Below, one piece after another: positions 1-8,977 of a stretch of DNA of 64,000 nucleotides. The notes beneath the pieces were generated by a model, which saw only the letters and a program-made list of their open reading frames with translations, was not told where the DNA came from and searched no databases. The stretch lies in the NCBI RefSeq assembly GCF_014642875.1, contig NZ_BMJC01000002.1, forward strand, positions 1,116,001 through 1,180,000, given 5' to 3'. Within the stretch, counting starts at the first letter, position 1. Every line of letters begins with the position of its first letter. The stretch is from Puia dinghuensis (GTDB taxonomy: Bacteria > Bacteroidota > Bacteroidia > Chitinophagales > Chitinophagaceae). The position numbers and the translations under genes were made by a program.

Positions 1-3000
1 ATGACGGACAGCGCAGGCAGACAGCTGCTGCTGCATTATGATAAAAATCGGCATATCATAGGAGTGGAAGTCAGACATAAAGACGTCGCCCAGGTCCTGG
101 TGAGCTACGACTACAACGAAGAAGGTGACCTCACCGGCATTACGGATGCCATGGGGCAGACCACGCACATCGAGTACCAGGATCATCTGATGGTGCAGAA
201 GACCGACCGTAACGAAGTATGCTTTTATTGGGAATACGATAAGCAGCGGCGTTGTGTCCATACCTGGGGCGACGGGGGACTGCTGGAAGGCTGGATCGAC
301 TACGGAGATGGGCATAATACCGTGCTCAACGGCCTGGGTGAGAATACAACCTACTGGTATGACGAGAACAATCTTTGCATACAGGTGACGGACCATTACG
401 GCAATCACCGTTATACGGAGTACACGGATGACTTTGATATCTACCGGGAGATCGATGAGCTGGGCAATGTCACCGGGTACGTTTACGATGACAAGGCCCG
501 GCTGAAGGAAAAAATTTTTCCGGATAACTCCAGCTTACAATTCCATTACAACGAGTTGAACCAAACCCAACTCATTATAGGCCCCGATGGCAATAGCGAA
601 TCCTATGGATATGATGCAGAAAGCAGACTGCGGTTCATCAATTACCCCAACGGGAAAACCATCGGCTATGAATACAATGACAAAGGCCAACTTTCTGCCG
701 TGATAGAGAACGGCCGTCAGAAGACGGCTTTCCAATATGATGAGGATGAGAACCTGATCCAGGTACTATTACCCACCGGTGCTACGGCGAAATGGAAATA
801 TGATGCACTGGGTCGCTGCCTCCAGGCCGTCAACCCCGAAGGTCAGCTGAGACATTATGACTATGATGCCCTGGGGCGACTCCATCATATGTACCTACCC
901 GATGGCAACAGGATAGAGCTGGAATACAACGCCTATGAGGAAGTCACCGGCGCTACCGCAAACAATGGCCGGGTGGAGTTTGAATATACTCCCCTCGGCA
1001 GGCTGAAGAAAAGGAAGCAGAACAATGCCGAGCTTAATTTCCTATATGATACCCAGGATCGCCTGAAGGCCGTTGTAAACGAGGCGGGAAAATATTATCG
1101 TTTTGGATACAACCAACGGGGAGAGATCGTTAGTGAAACCGGCTTCGACGGAATGCAGCGGAAATACGACAGGGACATAGCAGGCAAAGTGGTCAGAGTG
1201 GAAAGACCGGGAGGGCATCACACCCTATACGAATATGACGGAGGGGGAAGGATCATCCGGATCGGGCACGATGACGGCACCTGGGAGATATTCCGGTATG
1301 ACAGCAATGGCAGCCTGATAGAGGCGACGAATGATCTTAGCACGGTGAAATTCACCCGCAACAAGATAGGCAGGATAGAGACGGAATGGCAGGGCAACTA
1401 TTCCGTGAAGAGCGACTATGATAAATATGGTGACAGAATCGGGATCAGCAGCTCCCTGGGAACCACTATCGAAATGCAACGGGATGCAGCGGGCCTGCCG
1501 GTGAGCCTGAAGGCTGCCGATTGGCACTGCAGCTTAAAATACAACAATGCCGGCCGCGAGATCGAAAGGTTGCTCCCGGGCGGCATAAAGAGTGAACGGA
1601 ATTACGACCACGCAGGACGGCCCGGCGAACACAAGGTCACCCGCAACGGAGTGCTGCAAAGCTGGAAGAAATATACCTGGGACGCAGGGGACAGGCTCAC
1701 CCGCATCTTTAATGTCCTGTCAAAAGCCTCCACCAGCTTCAGGCAGGATACATCCGGCAATCTGGTCTTTGCACAATATGCGGATAACAGTATTGTATAC
1801 CGCACTGCGGACGATACGGGCAATATATACGAGACCAGGGACAAGTCCGATCGTACATACAGCAGCGCGGGCGCCCTGCTGGAAAGCCGGGAGCATTCCT
1901 ACAAATACGATGAAGAAGGCAACCTGATCAGCCGGACCGAAAAAACCACCGGAAAGACATGGCGCTACCAGTGGCTTGCAGGAGGCCTGCTGGGCAAGAT
2001 GACAAGACCCGATGGAAAAGCCGTTTGCTTTGCGTATGATGCATTGGGGCGACGAATCGAAAAGGTCTTCGAGGGCATGGTAACCCGCTTTCTGTGGGAT
2101 GGCAATGTCTTATTGCACGAATGGACCTACGAAGAAAAAGAGCGGCCCAGGGCCATCATCGACGAATGGGGCGGGATCCGTCAGGATAGGGAGGAACCCA
2201 TACAGGACCTCATCAGTTGGATATTCGATGCGGACAGTTATATACCCGCCGCCAAAATAGCGGGCGGGAAGGCTTATAGCATCGTCAGCGACTACCTGGG
2301 CACGCCACAGGAAATGTATGACGACACCGGACAGAAAGTTTGGGAAGCCGCATTGGATATTTATGGAAGAGTACGAACTTTAGCGGGCGAGAGGCGGGAT
2401 GTACCTTTCCGTTACCAGGGTCAATACGAGGATGTGGAGACTGGCTTGTATTATAACCGGTTCAGATATTACAGTCCCCGGGAAGGTACCTATATAAATC
2501 AGGACCCCATCGGACTGAACGGCGGACTGGTATCGTATGGATACGTGAGGGACACCAATGAAAGGATCGATCCCCTGGGGTTGATGCCCTGGGAATTCAT
2601 GAACGGCGCATCGGCCGATATCTCGAATGGGGGGAAGCCGGAGAATTTTACGAGCTCCCCCGCGGGACATGCCGAAATAAATGGCCTGAACTCATTTGCC
2701 AACAGGGGACTGATGGATCAAAAAGATATCACCATCAGTAATGTAATGGGGGATTTCAATCCTTCCAATACCAAGCCCGTAGGAGTTTGTACAAATTGCA
2801 GGACCGACATGTTCGACATCCTGCAAAGAGGTGGCGCAAAGAGCGTCACCATGCCGATCACTAAAGGGAATATAGTATTGGGAACCGTCACGGTACCCAG
2901 GGAAAAATTCGGGGTTGTAGGCTCCGAACTGGAGACGATCAGAAGCGGCCCCGGAACCAACAGACAAAAATCAGACGCAGCCTGGGAAGTATTGAAAAAA

Positions 3001-3018
3001 CATGGAACATGCCGTTAA
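1..3018 (+). CDS. Rhs/YD-repeat polymorphic toxin with C-terminal deaminase-fold domain (5' partial)
   Basis: The frame is open from the first base, and YD repeats already begin there, so the N-terminus lies outside the window and the ATG at base 1 is probably internal. Roughly residues 1-830 are YD repeats, which in this family build a shell around a toxin. The conserved core end has DPIGL at 835-839 and DPLGL at 857-861, the usual self-cleavage area. The last ~144 residues are unlike the core and carry H890-A-E892 and C930-T-N-C933, the zinc and catalytic pattern of cytidine-deaminase-fold toxins. By family knowledge this is a contact-dependent antibacterial effector, often T6SS-delivered in Bacteroidota. 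No secretion genes are visible here. The deaminase substrate (DNA, RNA or nucleotide) cannot be read. The stop overlaps the next gene by 10 bases. Confidence 0.9.
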   Translation: MTDSAGRQLLLHYDKNRHIIGVEVRHKDVAQVLVSYDYNEEGDLTGITDAMGQTTHIEYQDHLMVQKTDRNEVCFYWEYDKQRRCVHTWGDGGLLEGWIDYGDGHNTVLNGLGENTTYWYDENNLCIQVTDHYGNHRYTEYTDDFDIYREIDELGNVTGYVYDDKARLKEKIFPDNSSLQFHYNELNQTQLIIGPDGNSESYGYDAESRLRFINYPNGKTIGYEYNDKGQLSAVIENGRQKTAFQYDEDENLIQVLLPTGATAKWKYDALGRCLQAVNPEGQLRHYDYDALGRLHHMYLPDGNRIELEYNAYEEVTGATANNGRVEFEYTPLGRLKKRKQNNAELNFLYDTQDRLKAVVNEAGKYYRFGYNQRGEIVSETGFDGMQRKYDRDIAGKVVRVERPGGHHTLYEYDGGGRIIRIGHDDGTWEIFRYDSNGSLIEATNDLSTVKFTRNKIGRIETEWQGNYSVKSDYDKYGDRIGISSSLGTTIEMQRDAAGLPVSLKAADWHCSLKYNNAGREIERLLPGGIKSERNYDHAGRPGEHKVTRNGVLQSWKKYTWDAGDRLTRIFNVLSKASTSFRQDTSGNLVFAQYADNSIVYRTADDTGNIYETRDKSDRTYSSAGALLESREHSYKYDEEGNLISRTEKTTGKTWRYQWLAGGLLGKMTRPDGKAVCFAYDALGRRIEKVFEGMVTRFLWDGNVLLHEWTYEEKERPRAIIDEWGGIRQDREEPIQDLISWIFDADSYIPAAKIAGGKAYSIVSDYLGTPQEMYDDTGQKVWEAALDIYGRVRTLAGERRDVPFRYQGQYEDVETGLYYNRFRYYSPREGTYINQDPIGLNGGLVSYGYVRDTNERIDPLGLMPWEFMNGASADISNGGKPENFTSSPAGHAEINGLNSFANRGLMDQKDITISNVMGDFNPSNTKPVGVCTNCRTDMFDILQRGGAKSVTMPITKGNIVLGTVTVPREKFGVVGSELETIRSGPGTNRQKSDAAWEVLKKHGTCR

Positions 3019-3629
3019 AACTTATTAAACCAACAGAATCAGCCTTCTTTTATAACCCGAGAGGGAAGCAGTTATCCCTGGTCTCGGAACTGAAGTTTTA
3101 TTTTAACCGTAACACGCATCAATTTGAACTGGACCAAAACCCTCACGGAGAACCCAAGCTTACAAAGATCAATAACCTTAAGCTGAGCGCCGATTTTTCC
3201 GAAATGGAATTCGATGCGGTCTACCGAAACAAAGACACCCAGTTTAAACTTTTGAGCGAATACCCTTTCGATAAGACCCTGTATAGGACGATAGCTGGTA
3301 TCCCGGATTCGGACTTCGCATTCAGGGACGACGATAAGGACAAGATCGAGTTGATCTTCAACCAGGGCGCCATATCCCAAGTCTATATGTATAAGCACGT
3401 CGACATGAATCTGGTGGATTCACTGACCATCATCCGAGAAGATGGCGTCTTCTATCTGATCAAACAAGGTCCATATGCCAAAATACCGTTGAACAGTGTC
3501 GTTGCCGCTGATAACCGCATCATTAGCAGGTCGGCTTCAGAAGAGTTCAGCTATTCCGTCAACGACCAGGAATATATCTGGAATCTCCTAAGCCGGCTGA
3601 TAAACGAAAAATATGATACATCCTCATAA
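3009..3629 (+). CDS. Putative immunity protein for the Rhs deaminase toxin
   Basis: This 206-residue protein has no signal peptide or membrane segment and many charged residues. I do not recognise a family. Its ATG lies inside the last codons of the toxin gene (10-base overlap), so the two are translationally coupled. A small cytosolic protein directly behind a variable Rhs tip is the standard position of the cognate immunity gene. The role is inferred from position alone. It also overlaps the following gene by 17 bases, so the three form one transcription unit. Confidence 0.6.
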   Translation: MPLKLIKPTESAFFYNPRGKQLSLVSELKFYFNRNTHQFELDQNPHGEPKLTKINNLKLSADFSEMEFDAVYRNKDTQFKLLSEYPFDKTLYRTIAGIPDSDFAFRDDDKDKIELIFNQGAISQVYMYKHVDMNLVDSLTIIREDGVFYLIKQGPYAKIPLNSVVAADNRIISRSASEEFSYSVNDQEYIWNLLSRLINEKYDTSS

Positions 3630-5022
3630 CCCGGTGATGCAGCGACTGGGAGAAATGGCCCGGCTCTGGCAGCAAAAGGTGCAGCCGGAATACCGCCTGG
3701 TCCGGTGGATGCTGAAGCCGGAAGAGAGCCGCATGTATGAAGGGTTCTGCCGCCTGGAAGCATCTCCCCACGGAACCCTCGATAATCTCTTTGTATTCTT
3801 TTACACCCCGTTCGTATCGGCCGGGGAATACAGCCATGCCCTGATGCGGAACTGGTTGCAGGAATATGATGAAAATGCGGAGCAGCGCAGATTAATCACT
3901 GAAGCCGGCATCAAAGGCGAATGGAATGTAGCCACCTTCCGCAACGCCGTAGCTGCAAACAGGTATGAGCAGTGCGATGCCTTGCTTTTGCCAATGATCC
4001 GGAGTTACCGGGAATGGCTGGGCATGCCTTCTTCCGGATTCGTACTGGCATTGCTGCCGAAAGAGATGCATTCCCCCGCAGGATTTAATATGTGGCTGCA
4101 GACCTGGATGAAGCAGGACATTCCCGACCGGGTGCAATTACTGCTATTCGACCATGTCCAGGGCAATTTCCTGGGTGAGACATTTGAGGAGTACAAGCAG
4201 TACAGTTGCACGCTGCTGCATGATCTCAGGATGGAGCAGGCCGTTAGAGAAATCGCCACGGCCGGTGCGGCTACCGACCCACAGGCTGCCTTCCGGGAAT
4301 GTCTTTTCGAAATGGGCGCAGCCGCAGCCGCAAAGGACCGGCCGCGATTGGAGGATTGGGGGGAGAAGGCGCTTGCCCTGGGGAAAAAGAGCGGGGATGA
4401 CCTCCTGCTTGCTACGGCTTTTCTTTCTTATGCGGGGATGCTGTTCTCCTTCAAGGCCCATGAGAAGATAGAGAGCTTGCTGGATGGTGGTTTCAGGGTC
4501 TGCCGGCGGGGCGTCGACCAGCAGGTGGAGGCGATGCGGTCCTTGCTGTTGCAGTATTATGCCTACCGGGGTTCGCATTGTCAGCTGCGGCGGCAGCGAA
4601 AGGAGGCGTTGGACTGGTTCATGCGGATGGGGAGGCTGGCGGAAGATTTCGGTTACTGGTCGCAGGCTTTGTCTGCATATTACAAGGCATTTGTTTTTGC
4701 GAGATATAAGCATTTCGATGAGGAGAAAGCCGCCGCGATGAGCCGGGCGATGGGGTTGACGGACCGGCTGAGCGCCGAAGAGATCGTGGCGGGGGAGTAT
4801 CCGTTTATGGCGCTTGCCTTTGTGCAGGAAGGGAATCCGGAAGATGGCGCTTTGCGGCTTATGGTGGAGGAAAAAATGCTTGCAGCGTTTGGGGTGGAAT
4901 GGCGGGAGACCGTTGAAGCGTTGGAAAAGAATTATACCCGTCAGAAGGCTAATGTCTGTCCTTCGGACCAGGACGCTCCGCGTCCTGTGGCGGCAAGTGG
5001 AAGCGCAGTCGATGGCAGATGA
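3613..5022 (+). CDS. Rhs-associated TPR-like protein of unknown function
   Basis: This 469-residue predicted cytosolic protein has no signal peptide. The second half (about residues 220-420) is made of helical pairs rich in Ala, Leu, Tyr and Arg that look like degenerate tetratricopeptide repeats. The first ~200 residues are unrecognised. It overlaps the putative immunity gene by 17 bases and ends 13 bases before the convergent kup gene. Its place in an Rhs locus suggests a loading or chaperone-type accessory role, but nothing in the sequence proves it. The C-terminal ~25 residues are low-complexity and probably unstructured. Confidence 0.5.
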   Translation: MIHPHNPVMQRLGEMARLWQQKVQPEYRLVRWMLKPEESRMYEGFCRLEASPHGTLDNLFVFFYTPFVSAGEYSHALMRNWLQEYDENAEQRRLITEAGIKGEWNVATFRNAVAANRYEQCDALLLPMIRSYREWLGMPSSGFVLALLPKEMHSPAGFNMWLQTWMKQDIPDRVQLLLFDHVQGNFLGETFEEYKQYSCTLLHDLRMEQAVREIATAGAATDPQAAFRECLFEMGAAAAAKDRPRLEDWGEKALALGKKSGDDLLLATAFLSYAGMLFSFKAHEKIESLLDGGFRVCRRGVDQQVEAMRSLLLQYYAYRGSHCQLRRQRKEALDWFMRMGRLAEDFGYWSQALSAYYKAFVFARYKHFDEEKAAAMSRAMGLTDRLSAEEIVAGEYPFMALAFVQEGNPEDGALRLMVEEKMLAAFGVEWRETVEALEKNYTRQKANVCPSDQDAPRPVAASGSAVDGR

Positions 5023-5035
5023 GTGAACCTGATCA

Positions 5036-6979
5036 TCAGCTGCTTCGCTTCCGGTGGATGCGTTTGAGGGAAATATTGCTTACCGGCGTCACCACCAGCG
5101 GCACCTTCTCGATGACGGCCTGATCGGTGTCGATACCATAAGCGCGGCTATCCGACCGTGCCAGCCGCAACAGGCTGAAATAGCTGTTAAGGATAAAGCC
5201 ATCCCGGGCGGAGAATTCGTTATCATAAGACAGGAAGCGTTCGAGGATGACGAATTTAAAATCCCTTGTCCGGCCGGCAAAGGGGATCTCTTTGCTTGCG
5301 GCCATCTCTTCCGCCACTTTCCGCAACATGATACCCATGCGCGGCTGAATACGGAAACCCAGCCGGAAGTTCACTCTTACCACCTTGTTCGGCACCATTA
5401 CCTCGGCATCGTATTCGACGGTATAGGGATCATCCATGCGTTCGATATTGACAAACCAGTAGATATCGGCGCGTTTTTGCGGGCTGTCGAAGATGGAATC
5501 GATGATGCGTTTTTCCATCTCATGCCGGCCGGCTTTTGTCAGGTAGACGAGATGGCTGGAATATTTCGGGAGGTTGGTGTTATGGCTTAGTTCTTCAAAT
5601 AGGGTGAGGTAAGGGGTGATGTCGGTAAACTTCAACAGCCGGATAGTGATCTTGCGGGCATTGTACCAGACATACATTGTCCCGATGAGCCCGATCTCGA
5701 AGACGAGGAAGAACAGGCGTTTGAGCAGCTTTACGGCGTTGGCCACGAAGAAGGAGGACTCCACCAGGACAAAGACGGTGATGATGGCGCCCACTATCCA
5801 GAAAGGATATTTCTTTATAAAGCGCAGGAAATAGGAGACAAGAAAGGTCGTCATCAGCATGGCCACGGTGATGGAAAAACCATAGGCCGCCGTCATCGCT
5901 TCGCTGGTGCGGAAATAGAGCACGACGCCGACGCAGCCGATGAAGAGGATCCAGTTGATGCTGGGGATATAGATCTGGCCCCTGATGGTGGTGGGATATT
6001 TCACCTTCACCCTTGGCCAGAAACCCAGGCTGATGGCTTCGCTGATCAGCGTAAAAGACCCGCTGATCAAGGCCTGGCTGGCGATGATGGAAGCAACGGT
6101 GGCGATGACTACGCTGACCAGTACGAATTTATCGGGGACGATGGCGAAGAAGGGGTTGAGCCCCTCGAGGCTGGGCTTGTGGCGCAAGAGGGCCCAGGCG
6201 CCCTGGCCAAGGTAGTTGAGTACCAGGGCAATCTTGACGAAGGTCCAGCTGACATATATATTGGGTCTGCCGCAGTGGCCCAGATCGGAATAGAGTGCTT
6301 CCGCCCCCGTCGTACAAAGGAAGATGGCGCCCAGCAGCCAGAAGCCATGGGGGTGCATGTACAGCAGGCGCAGCCCGTAAATGGGATTCAGGGCCTCCAG
6401 GATGTCCGGATACTGGACGATCTGGCGTATCCCGGCATAGCCGAGCATGGTGAACCAAAGGAACATGATGGGGCCGAACGACCCGCCTACTACCTTTGTT
6501 CCAAATCGCTGGAAGATGAAGAGCAGCAGGAGGATGACCAGGACGATCTCCACCACCAGGTTATTCCCGGGTATAATATGCTGGTTGAGCCCTTTGACCA
6601 TACTCAGGCCCTCGATGGCGGAGGTAACGGTGATGGGTGGGGTGATGATGCCGTCGGCCAGCAGGGTGCCCGCGCCGATGATGGCGGGGTATACCAGGTG
6701 ATGTCCATAACGGCGGACGAGGGCATAGAGCGAGAAGACCCCGCCTTCCCCATGGTTGTCCGCCTGTAGCGTGATGATCACATATTTGAAGGTGGTTTGG
6801 AGGGTGAGTGTCCAGAAGATGCAGGAGATGGCGCCGAATACAAGCGCCCTGTTGATTTGGCCGCCTTCGTTGAACAACGTTTGCAGTGTATACAATGGAG
6901 AGGTTCCGATGTCGCCATAGATGATCCCCAGGGCGATCAGTACGCCGGCGCCCGTTGCACGCTTAAAATGAGCATCCAT
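5036..6979 (-). CDS. kup: Kup-family potassium uptake transporter
   Basis: This 647-residue membrane protein has the family signature GDIGTSPLY at residues 22-30, about twelve hydrophobic segments over the first ~440 residues, and a ~200-residue soluble C-terminal domain, as in Kup/HAK/KT transporters. The family takes up K+ with protons across the inner membrane. It is convergent with the Rhs cluster and lies 45 bases downstream of the START-domain gene on the same strand, so co-transcription is possible. A TAnnTTTG-like box at 6984-6991 sits only four bases before the start codon, which is unusually close for a promoter. Confidence 0.95.
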   Translation of the reverse strand: MDAHFKRATGAGVLIALGIIYGDIGTSPLYTLQTLFNEGGQINRALVFGAISCIFWTLTLQTTFKYVIITLQADNHGEGGVFSLYALVRRYGHHLVYPAIIGAGTLLADGIITPPITVTSAIEGLSMVKGLNQHIIPGNNLVVEIVLVILLLLFIFQRFGTKVVGGSFGPIMFLWFTMLGYAGIRQIVQYPDILEALNPIYGLRLLYMHPHGFWLLGAIFLCTTGAEALYSDLGHCGRPNIYVSWTFVKIALVLNYLGQGAWALLRHKPSLEGLNPFFAIVPDKFVLVSVVIATVASIIASQALISGSFTLISEAISLGFWPRVKVKYPTTIRGQIYIPSINWILFIGCVGVVLYFRTSEAMTAAYGFSITVAMLMTTFLVSYFLRFIKKYPFWIVGAIITVFVLVESSFFVANAVKLLKRLFFLVFEIGLIGTMYVWYNARKITIRLLKFTDITPYLTLFEELSHNTNLPKYSSHLVYLTKAGRHEMEKRIIDSIFDSPQKRADIYWFVNIERMDDPYTVEYDAEVMVPNKVVRVNFRLGFRIQPRMGIMLRKVAEEMAASKEIPFAGRTRDFKFVILERFLSYDNEFSARDGFILNSYFSLLRLARSDSRAYGIDTDQAVIEKVPLVVTPVSNISLKRIHRKRSS

Positions 6980-7024
6980 AAGTCAAAGTTACCACAAATT
7001 AAAGCATTCGGGCGACAGTACACG

Positions 7025-7729
7025 CTACTCCAGGTATTCCACGATAAACGGGAGCTTTACATTACTATAGACAGGCTTTTTCAACTGTTGCTGGAGGTTC
7101 TCGAAGGACTCGACGGGCCCCCGGGTCACGAACAGGTTGAAAAGCCAGGCGGGGATGTCGCCGCCGGGGTCGGTACGCAGCGTATACTCCACCCTGATAT
7201 GATTCTTCGCCACGGGGGTGATGATCCACCTGCCTTCCGATTGCTTTACCCGGACGATATCTTTTTTTTCGGGTACAAGGTCGGGAACGGTGGGGCCGTC
7301 GATAGTCACGACCCGGGTGTACGGGTCCTGGGACACGATGAGCCGGGCGATGAAATCCCGGTTGCTCAGCGGCCAGGGAAGGCGAACCTCGGAATAATAA
7401 TACAATTCGGCGGGGGAGACCTGTTTTATCAGGACGGCCGACTTGGCGGCATACACCCATTCGGTGGCGGTTTTGACGTCAAGGATGACGGCCACTAACT
7501 GGGAGAGGGTGGCATCCAGTTCGAGTTCGACCTTGATGGCCTTGAACTTGCTGCCCGGAAAGGTCCGGGTATAGACTTTTAAGGCTTTTTTTTCGGTGCG
7601 GAGTTCCCAGTCGGATTGGGCATGGGCAGTAATTCCCGCCGCAAGGAGCAGGACGGCGATGGCGATGAGGCTGGCAGCCCTGATGAAGCGGGAAGCTATA
7701 GAAAAACAGGAGGTTAGCCGGGGGATCAT
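7025..7729 (-). CDS. Secreted START-domain (SRPBCC fold) lipid-binding-like protein
   Basis: This 234-residue protein begins with a signal peptide (hydrophobic run around residues 18-34, Ala-His-Ala-Gln cleavage site near 38). The rest resembles START domains: a W-E-L-R start, a central VYAAKSAVLI segment, a PWPLSNRDF segment and a final helix with a gently polar face. START domains bind lipids in a deep pocket. In Bacteroidota such proteins are periplasmic with unknown ligands. It is divergent from the efflux operon, with 76 bases between the two starts, and reads towards kup. Confidence 0.8.
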   Translation of the reverse strand: MIPRLTSCFSIASRFIRAASLIAIAVLLLAAGITAHAQSDWELRTEKKALKVYTRTFPGSKFKAIKVELELDATLSQLVAVILDVKTATEWVYAAKSAVLIKQVSPAELYYYSEVRLPWPLSNRDFIARLIVSQDPYTRVVTIDGPTVPDLVPEKKDIVRVKQSEGRWIITPVAKNHIRVEYTLRTDPGGDIPAWLFNLFVTRGPVESFENLQQQLKKPVYSNVKLPFIVEYLE

Positions 7730-7805
7730 AGGGGATAAAACAACCCTGGCGCCCCAATGGTTTAACCCGAAAAATAAATATATTTACCGCAACCGATCGA
7801 ATATT

Positions 7806-8957
7806 ATGCCACTACACAACCGGAGTATTGCCGTGCCGGCCGCAGTCCTGTTCTTTTTCGCTTCCTGTCAAAGCGATACAAAAAACGTCCACCCCCCTGC
7901 AAAACCACAGACCTATAGCGTGTTGACCCTCGGACCCCGCAGCGCCACCATCTACAACGACATCCCCGCCACCATCGAGGGTATCGAGATCGTGCAGCTC
8001 CGGCCCTTTGTGGACGGCTACCTGGAAAAAATTTATGTTCCGGAGGGCTCCGATGTCAAAAAGGGGCAATTGCTTTTTCAAATAAAGAACCCCGTGTATG
8101 AAGAGGCCGTGGTCACGGCCAAAGCCGCGATCCAAAGTGCGGAGGCTGATGTCGAAACAGCCAGGATGAATGTAGAAAAGGTTCGACCGCTGGTGGAAAA
8201 GGATATCGTCAGCAAGTACGAATTAGACGCCGCACAGTATACTTTGCAATCCAAGGAGGCGGCCCTCGACCAGGCCAAAGCCTCACTGCGGAATGCAGAG
8301 ACCAACCTGGGTTATACGACGCTGCGCAGCCCTATTACGGGAGTCATGGGGACGATTCCCTATAAAATAGGCGATCTCATCAGCAGTACGACCCAGAGTC
8401 CCCTGGCCAGTATCTCGCGCATCGACCAGGTGTATGCTTATTTCGCGATCACGGAAAAACAGCTGCTCAATCTCTCCCACAGCGTTCCCGGCGCCACACT
8501 GCAGGACAAACTGGATCATCTTCCGGCCGTCTCGCTCGTACTGGCCGACGGCAGCCAGTACCCGCAGAAGGGCAAACTCGAGACGGCCAGCGGATTTATC
8601 AATACCAGCGGCGGGGACATCAGCCTCAAGGCCCAATTTGTCAACCCGACGGGGCTTATCCGCAGCGGCGCCAGCGCCATCGTACGGCTCCCCCGCACCA
8701 TCGACACGGCCCTGCTGGTGCCCCAGTCGGCCACCTATGAGCTGCAGGATAAACATTTTGTCTACCTCCTGCTCGAAGGCAACAAAATAATCTCCATTCC
8801 TATTGCGGGTTCGGCGACGAATGACGGGAAGTATCTGGTAGTGACGCAGGGGCTGAAGCGCGGGGACAAGATTCTGCTCAACGGCTTCAACCTGCGGGAT
8901 AGCACGGTGGTGATTCCCCGGCCGGCGAATGCCGACAGTCTTTACGGTAACCAATAG
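7806..8957 (+). CDS. RND efflux periplasmic adaptor (membrane fusion) lipoprotein
   Basis: I chose the ATG at 7806 because it gives a clean lipoprotein signal peptide (FFFASC, Cys21). The frame stays open upstream into the divergent gene, but without a signal sequence. The 383-residue product has the HlyD/AcrA order: a biotinyl-lipoyl half-motif (GYLEKIYVPEGSDVKKGQ), an alpha-helical hairpin (about residues 95-160), the second lipoyl half, then beta-barrel and membrane-proximal domains. It bridges the inner-membrane pump and the outer-membrane channel encoded next. The RND gene follows after 20 bases. A TATATTTA box at about 7779-7786 could be the operon promoter, but weakly. Confidence 0.93.
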   Translation: MPLHNRSIAVPAAVLFFFASCQSDTKNVHPPAKPQTYSVLTLGPRSATIYNDIPATIEGIEIVQLRPFVDGYLEKIYVPEGSDVKKGQLLFQIKNPVYEEAVVTAKAAIQSAEADVETARMNVEKVRPLVEKDIVSKYELDAAQYTLQSKEAALDQAKASLRNAETNLGYTTLRSPITGVMGTIPYKIGDLISSTTQSPLASISRIDQVYAYFAITEKQLLNLSHSVPGATLQDKLDHLPAVSLVLADGSQYPQKGKLETASGFINTSGGDISLKAQFVNPTGLIRSGASAIVRLPRTIDTALLVPQSATYELQDKHFVYLLLEGNKIISIPIAGSATNDGKYLVVTQGLKRGDKILLNGFNLRDSTVVIPRPANADSLYGNQ

Positions 8958-8977
8958 CTCCTATCAAATAGCCCTCC

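Noticed and set aside
6984-6991. TAACTTTG box as kup promoter
   Set aside because: It ends only four bases before the ATG, too close for a normal leader, so it is not listed as a feature.
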